Origin: Candidatus Hydrogenedentota bacterium
Lineage (GTDB): Bacteria; Hydrogenedentota; Hydrogenedentia; Hydrogenedentales; CAITNO01
Direction: 5' to 3'
Length of the DNA stretch: 64,000 bases
Assembly (NCBI GenBank): GCA_903893795.1
Contig: CAITNO010000102.1
Coordinates: 1-64,000, forward strand
The notes below the pieces were generated by a model that did not search any database, was not told where the DNA came from, and saw only the letters and a list, made by a program, of their open reading frames with translations. The stretch's first letter is position 1, and each line of letters opens with the position of its first letter. Below are positions 59,698 through 64,000 of the stretch, in pieces. The position numbers and the translations under genes are program-made.

Positions 59698-59717
59698 GGC
59701 AGACATTCCTGTCTACC
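59698..59717. repeat. Short dyad repeat GGCAGACATTCCTGTCTACC, copy 2
   Basis: One base differs from copy 1 (TGTCTACC instead of TGTCTGCC). Both copies carry GTGRGGCAGACATTCCTGTCT and lie in the gap between the DUF1080 and pectate-lyase-fold genes. Confidence 0.6.
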
Positions 59718-59755
59718 GTTCCTTCATTCTACACTCCCAAGCCCCCTCTCTTCTC

Positions 59756-61069
59756 TCACTTCTGTTTCACAGGCAACGCCTTCTCTGGCTCGTTGTTCAC
59801 GATAATGGCCTTCCCTCCCGTATTGTCACTGACCCGCACCCCGAAAGGCCCGTTGTTCCCCTGAATGATCGCATGCTCCACCTGCGCGCCAAGCGCCACA
59901 TCCACCGGATGCGGCGGCGCAAAGGTGCAGTTGTTCACCTGCAAACGCCCCCCCTCGGCCAATACCAGCGCCCCCGCGTCTTCCATCCAACTGCTCAGGT
60001 AGCAGTCGCTGAAAGACGTGCTGCCCGTGCCTTGCAAGACCGCGTTGTGCAGCGAGGGCCCCCAGAAAGAGCAGTTCACAAAGCGGACATTGCCGTTGCA
60101 CGTGGGGGCGATGCGCACTTCCACCGGGTCCTTCCCCATAAACGCCACATACTGGCCCCCCGTGAAAAGCAGACCCATCGGCTGAATCGCATCCACCTGA
60201 ATCGAGGTCTCGCAGGCGTCCGCCCCGTTTCCCGTAAACTGGCCGTTGCAGGTCCCCGCGTCCGTGCTGATAAACCGCCATCCATATTTCGCAGGAAAAA
60301 CGAAATTATTCGTCGCGTACTCCCAGTCCGTCCTGCCAAACACAAACGCCTCCAAATGGGCGATCATATACTTCATGATCTTCTCGCCGTCTCCGCCCGT
60401 GGCCGCATCGCTCCACCAGTGGCAATGAAACTGCACATTCTCTACCCGGCCAATGTCCGTGCAGTTGTCCACCAGCAGACCGCGACGCAGCACACATCCC
60501 GCCACGCTCCGAATCCGGTGCCGCACATTGGGCTCTGGTCCCACCCTGATGCCGTTGTAACTGTTGATAAACGTCACGTTCTCCAGCGTCGTATCAAACC
60601 CCTGCATGTGTACGGTCCATGAATAGGGGTGAATGTCGTCCACCTTTTGCTCCGGATAGAAAACCGTGAGTCCGCTGACCGTGGTCGCATTATTCATCTC
60701 AAAAAGCGCGGCTGCGCTTTCATCGTCCCGGCCGCCCGTGGCAAGCACGATGGTTCCCGTCAGCGGCGTAATTGACATCGGTGCCGTGTTGGCCCCCTTC
60801 AGCGTTACCCCCGGCTTCAAGTGAAGGCTCCCGGCAACCTGATAGCGACCCGGTGGCAGATAAACCGTGCCCCCCTTTTCTCCCGCAGCGTCAATGGCTT
60901 TTTGAATCGCGGCCGTGTCATCGCACACCCCATCCCCAACAGCCCCAAACTCCCGGGCTGCATACACCCCGTCCAGGGCATTGCCCGCCTTCTCAACGAC
61001 CACGGCCGTTCGAAACGTGGCGCATCCGGCAAGAATCATGGCCAGAAAAGTAAGTCCCAGACATCTCAT
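59756..61069 (-). CDS. Lipoprotein with pectate-lyase-like parallel beta-helix
   Basis: The start at 61069 (MRCLGLTFLA) follows GGCAGGAGGAACTT and gives 437 residues. A lipoprotein signal ends at AMILAGC. The N-terminal YAAREFGAVGDGVCDDTAAI, QKAIDAAGEKGGTVYLPPGR pattern is the entry segment of the pectate lyase/polygalacturonase superfamily, and short Asn-rich repeats (LENVTFINSYNG, VRFVNCSFWGP, LQVNNCTFAPP) build the beta-helix. It probably binds or cuts a polysaccharide at the cell surface. Catalytic residues cannot be assigned. Confidence 0.82.
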   Translation of the reverse strand: MRCLGLTFLAMILAGCATFRTAVVVEKAGNALDGVYAAREFGAVGDGVCDDTAAIQKAIDAAGEKGGTVYLPPGRYQVAGSLHLKPGVTLKGANTAPMSITPLTGTIVLATGGRDDESAAALFEMNNATTVSGLTVFYPEQKVDDIHPYSWTVHMQGFDTTLENVTFINSYNGIRVGPEPNVRHRIRSVAGCVLRRGLLVDNCTDIGRVENVQFHCHWWSDAATGGDGEKIMKYMIAHLEAFVFGRTDWEYATNNFVFPAKYGWRFISTDAGTCNGQFTGNGADACETSIQVDAIQPMGLLFTGGQYVAFMGKDPVEVRIAPTCNGNVRFVNCSFWGPSLHNAVLQGTGSTSFSDCYLSSWMEDAGALVLAEGGRLQVNNCTFAPPHPVDVALGAQVEHAIIQGNNGPFGVRVSDNTGGKAIIVNNEPEKALPVKQK

Positions 61070-61290
61070 AAGTTCCTCCTGCCCGAGACCCGTTCGCCGG
61101 TGCCTGCGGCCTTTGGGAAATGAACCAACCGCGCACAAGGCAGCGCGGCGCATGGCAAGTCTATTATGTGGCAGTGCGAGAGGGCAGTCAAGAGCATCTT
61201 CCGCCATTCACGTAAGGGCGCAGCGCCCTCTGTAAGGGAAAAGCGCTTCCGACCACTCCCGCCCCCTTGCTCCATTCGGCTAACCTGCCG

Positions 61291-61779
61291 TCAGTCATCG
61301 TACACGGCGGAAGAATTGGCATCCCAGAAATACCCCTGGGTAATCCTGCTCTTCCCACGAAAACCTATCTCGCGGTATTCGGCCCATATTCTGCCCACGG
61401 CCAGCATCACGATGCAGTTCGGAGAACCATGGATAGCGACCAGTCCCTGCCCTTCATCACGGCGAAAACCTTCAAATGTATAGGCGCCTATACGTTCGGG
61501 GTCTTGAAGGGTATAACGAACGACATCCAGAAACCGGAGGGAACACCGGAGCACATCCACCTCTTCAACCCGGTAGATGAGCCGGTTCTTCACCACACGC
61601 CGTGGACCACCGTGCCAGATGCGCAGGAAGGGAATATCCACGGTGCACGTCTGCTCGTCATAACACATCGTATCCACGTCAAAGCACTCGTCATAAAGAC
61701 GTTCCCCGAGGCTTTGGAGTCCGTCCCAGGTGGACACGTCCATGCTCTCAAACTGTTTGGAAGGGATCATGTCATTCAT
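61291..61779 (-). CDS. Hypothetical protein
   Basis: 162 residues, cytosolic by composition, mixed alpha/beta (VDIPFLRIWHGGPRRVVKNR, YTLQDPERIGAYTFEGFRRD, IVMLAVGRIWAEYREIGFRG). I do not recognise the family. It lies 21 bp downstream of the GDSL gene stop on the same strand and may be co-transcribed. Confidence 0.55.
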   Translation of the reverse strand: MNDMIPSKQFESMDVSTWDGLQSLGERLYDECFDVDTMCYDEQTCTVDIPFLRIWHGGPRRVVKNRLIYRVEEVDVLRCSLRFLDVVRYTLQDPERIGAYTFEGFRRDEGQGLVAIHGSPNCIVMLAVGRIWAEYREIGFRGKSRITQGYFWDANSSAVYDD

Positions 61780-61800
61780 CCCATGGCGGTAGCGGCGCCC

Positions 61801-62949
61801 TTATGGATGCCCTGCCCCTGAAACAGGCTCATGCTCCTTCAAGAAGCGGCAAATCTCCTCCGCGGCGACACGATGCCCCACTGCTGTCGGATGGACCCCA
61901 ACCAGCACCTTGTTTGCTATGTTGGTGCTGTCCGCATCAACCGCCGCAAAAGCGGGGAAGAGGTCAAGCGCCGTCAGTCCCAGCCGCCCGCACAGCCCCT
62001 CCATCGCCGTGTTCTTCTGGTAATAGCTTCCCTCGGGATAGGCAATCCACAACGCCGGAAAGAGTGCCACCAGCACCGGCACATGGCGCTCGGAGCACAC
62101 CCGGGCAATCTCCCGATAACTCCGCTCCACGATCCCCTCGTGTCGGTACCGTTCGATGACCATTGCGCAGCGAAGCTTCACAAAATCCCACGTGCGCGAG
62201 GGACTTCGCGTAAAATGTCGCCATAACCCCATGTCAGCACCAATGGCAGGGTCGTTCACACAGTATCCCACCAGAACAAGGTCCGGCTGAAAATCCAGCA
62301 CCCTGGTTTTGATCAATTCCATTTCCTGCTCGGCATTGTAGCCCACCACGCCCAGGTTAAGAACCTCATAGCGCCGCGAAGCCCCGTCCGAAGAATTCAA
62401 GAGACGTTCCAGCACCTTCGGATAGGTGTCTTCAACGCGCTGATCCCAGCCAAAGGTAACCGAATCACCCACCACGGCAATGCGGTATACCCCTTCGGGT
62501 TTCTTTGCGATGAATTCCCGGTCACGAAACCCGAGAGCGTTAATCTTGATAATGTCCCCAACAGCCGCATTCGGCCGCATTTCGTAGACAAGCGTTCTGT
62601 CTTTCGAGCGGGTGTGGACCAGGCTGTCACCGTTTCTGTCCCATTGGAAAGCCCCGGTGTTGATGACCGTCATGTCGGGGACGCACCACCTGTCATTGGA
62701 CGAATCGTCCGCCTCCACGTGAACCTTCTGCAGCAGCGACTCCTCGTACTTCCAAAGCAGCGTTTCGCTCAGGGCCAGAAGCAGGCAGAGAGGCACCGCC
62801 ACCAGGAGCCCATTTACCGCCACGCGCTTCAGCAGCGACCTCCCTTTGCCTGTATTGCCTCGGTCTTCCACGGTCTTCACCTGTCCCAGGGAGAAAGATG
62901 AGGACTCTTTCCCCGAAAGTTGTTCCTTCGGCGCCCGCCGAATGCTCAT
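61801..62949 (-). CDS. Membrane-anchored SGNH/GDSL hydrolase
   Basis: The start at 62949 (MSIRRAPKEQ) lies 7 bp after the GH27 stop. The 382-residue protein has a basic cytosolic N-terminus and one membrane helix (LLVAVPLCLLLALSETLLW). The SGNH blocks are YRIAVVGDSVTFGWDQRVED (Ser), LNLGVVGYNAEQEM (Gly), LVLVGYCVNDPAIGAD (Asn) and GVHPTAVGHRVAAEE (Asp/His). It likely hydrolyses an ester such as an acetyl group on an exported glycan. The N-terminal anchor places the domain outside the cytoplasm. Confidence 0.88.
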   Translation of the reverse strand: MSIRRAPKEQLSGKESSSFSLGQVKTVEDRGNTGKGRSLLKRVAVNGLLVAVPLCLLLALSETLLWKYEESLLQKVHVEADDSSNDRWCVPDMTVINTGAFQWDRNGDSLVHTRSKDRTLVYEMRPNAAVGDIIKINALGFRDREFIAKKPEGVYRIAVVGDSVTFGWDQRVEDTYPKVLERLLNSSDGASRRYEVLNLGVVGYNAEQEMELIKTRVLDFQPDLVLVGYCVNDPAIGADMGLWRHFTRSPSRTWDFVKLRCAMVIERYRHEGIVERSYREIARVCSERHVPVLVALFPALWIAYPEGSYYQKNTAMEGLCGRLGLTALDLFPAFAAVDADSTNIANKVLVGVHPTAVGHRVAAEEICRFLKEHEPVSGAGHP

Positions 62950-62956
62950 CTCAGGC

Positions 62957-64000
62957 TCATTCTTTTGACGCCGTGCCAACCTTCAGCAATACCGCACCGC
63001 GCCCCGGCACCTTCACCGTCAGCGAACCCTCCGCCGCGTCAAGGTCTTTCCACTGCCACACATCGCGCACCGCTTGTTTGCCCTGAAGGCCGATATCAGA
63101 CAGCTTCACCGTGACGGGCCGCCCCAGCACTCCCCGGTTAAACACCGCAACCGCCGTCGTCCCGTCGTACAGGGGACGCGTCCATATTTCGCCGAGCCCC
63201 TCCTGCACACGCCGTGCACCCGCCTTGCCCAACGGGTCCTGGTCAACCTCCAGCACCTCATCGTTGGACAGCAGGGCCTTGGTGAAGTCGTCCAACTGCG
63301 CCAGGTCACAGCCCACCAGCAACGGTGCCGCAAGCATGCACCACAGCGTGATGTGCGTGACCTGCTCGTTCGGCGCCAGCTTGGTCGGCGCAACGTTCGC
63401 GCCCCAGCCCACTTTTCCCACAACAAGCATGTCCGGGTCGTTCCAGTGTCCCGGCCCCGCGAATTCTTCCTTGCCTGTCTGCGCAAAACCGATGGTGGAC
63501 ACGCTCTTCCATGTGTCGCCAATGTCGCCCGTCGTGCGCCACAGATTGCCGCCCACTTCCGCGCCCCATCTCCACACGTCGCCCATTCCGTACTGGCAAA
63601 GGCTGTACACGATGTCGCGCCCGCAGCGGTCAAGCGCTTCGCGCATGACAAAATAGGGTTTCTTTAGTTCGTCCAGTTTGGCACCCTTGTTGGCCACGGC
63701 ACGGTAGCTGCACCAGTCATATTTCAGATAATCCACGCCCCATGCCGCGTACTTGTCCGCATCCTGCTGTTCAAATTGGTAGCTGCCTGTGTACCCCGCG
63801 CAGGTCTTCGGTCCCGGCGAAGAATAGACGCCGAAGCGCAGCCCCTTGGCATGGATATAATCGCCAAGTGCCTTCATGTCGGGGAATTTCTCGTTCGTGA
63901 GTATTTCACCGGCCCCGTTGCGCTCCGCCTCCCAGGCGTCGTCGATGTTCACATATTGGTATCCGTGCGCCGCCAGACCGCTGGAAACGAGCACATCGGC
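62957..64000 (-). CDS. GH27 alpha-galactosidase, N-terminal part outside the window
   Basis: 347 codons are visible; the frame runs off the right edge. GH27 signatures are GYQYVNIDDAWEAERNG, LRFGVYSSPGPKTCAGYTG, the nucleophile aspartate in VDYLKYDWCSY, RTTGDIGDTWKSV with the acid/base region, and AGPGHWNDPDMLVVG. The C-terminal beta-domain ends GRGAVLLKVGTA. It cleaves terminal alpha-galactose. The GDSL gene follows by 7 bp, indicating co-transcription. Confidence 0.93.
   Translation of the reverse strand, partial: ADVLVSSGLAAHGYQYVNIDDAWEAERNGAGEILTNEKFPDMKALGDYIHAKGLRFGVYSSPGPKTCAGYTGSYQFEQQDADKYAAWGVDYLKYDWCSYRAVANKGAKLDELKKPYFVMREALDRCGRDIVYSLCQYGMGDVWRWGAEVGGNLWRTTGDIGDTWKSVSTIGFAQTGKEEFAGPGHWNDPDMLVVGKVGWGANVAPTKLAPNEQVTHITLWCMLAAPLLVGCDLAQLDDFTKALLSNDEVLEVDQDPLGKAGARRVQEGLGEIWTRPLYDGTTAVAVFNRGVLGRPVTVKLSDIGLQGKQAVRDVWQWKDLDAAEGSLTVKVPGRGAVLLKVGTASKE

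Overview
The window looks like a bacterial chromosome segment made of two different parts. No rRNA, tRNA or CRISPR array was seen. The right two thirds carries a DUF1559 prepilin with the H-X9-DG ending, tandem DUF1080 proteins, Tat-exported Gfo/Idh/MocA and sugar isomerase-like proteins, many secreted glycoside hydrolases, a WS/DGAT acyltransferase and a class I-type HMG-CoA reductase. That mix suggests a PVC-group or Candidatus Hydrogenedentota-like bacterium. The assignment is an inference from gene content only.

Region 1 (1-10.5 kb) is mobile-element-like. About 17 mostly tiny plus-strand genes overlap or nearly touch. Recognisable ones are a plasmid-related protein, DUF5049, a phage/plasmid protein ending VDCHI, two Phd/YefM-like proteins, an ArdC-type antirestriction protein, a serine recombinase and DUF4230. 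Several share an ACCGAAAGGA(G) ribosome-binding leader. Two copies of an 18-20 bp perfect palindrome and a 14 bp-stem hairpin sit in its internal gaps, and a clear terminator closes it.

Region 2 (10.6-22.3 kb) is a defence island. A compact minus-strand operon encodes HsdR, a zinc-ribbon protein, HsdM, HsdS, an Abi_C protein and a DUF1883-TIR protein, behind a good promoter. Divergent from it are a hypothetical gene, a YtrA-type GntR regulator, an EVE-nuclease fusion, a PLD-like protein and a small zinc ribbon. A 16 bp palindrome family GTGC(C/A)ACCGGT(G/T)GCAC recurs five times between 8.6 and 22.7 kb.

Region 3 (22.5-25.8 kb) holds umuDC with a LexA-like box inside its promoter, a receiver-only response regulator behind three 11 bp direct repeats, and a ParB-like HTH gene. 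Four copies of a decayed gene 3' end encoding a G-x-AKAG-type tail lie on the same strand. This probably marks the ragged end of the mobile element.

Region 4 (26-44.4 kb) is chromosomal. It has an exported double tail-tube-fold protein and its truncated paralogue with a duplicated leader, an ABM monooxygenase, a GH36 alpha-galactosidase, a sugar isomerase-like protein, a prepilin, a metallo-beta-lactamase-fold protein and a MocA oxidoreductase. After these comes a lipid-metabolism cluster: lipase, WS/DGAT, GNAT, phasin-like protein with a histone-like tail, HMG-CoA reductase, a helical protein and an SRPBCC protein.

Region 5 (44.4-64 kb) is rich in secreted carbohydrate-active enzymes: GH106-like, a five-bladed-propeller glycosidase, a large clan-D glycosidase, two DUF1080 proteins, a pectate-lyase-fold lipoprotein, a GDSL hydrolase and a partial GH27. 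It also holds a bacterial lipoprotein homologous to ERG2/sigma-1 receptor, an S1/P1-phospholipase C-like protein and a hybrid histidine kinase. Together the genes suggest scavenging of complex glycans with carbon stored as neutral lipid, next to an acquired defence and SOS-mutagenesis element.
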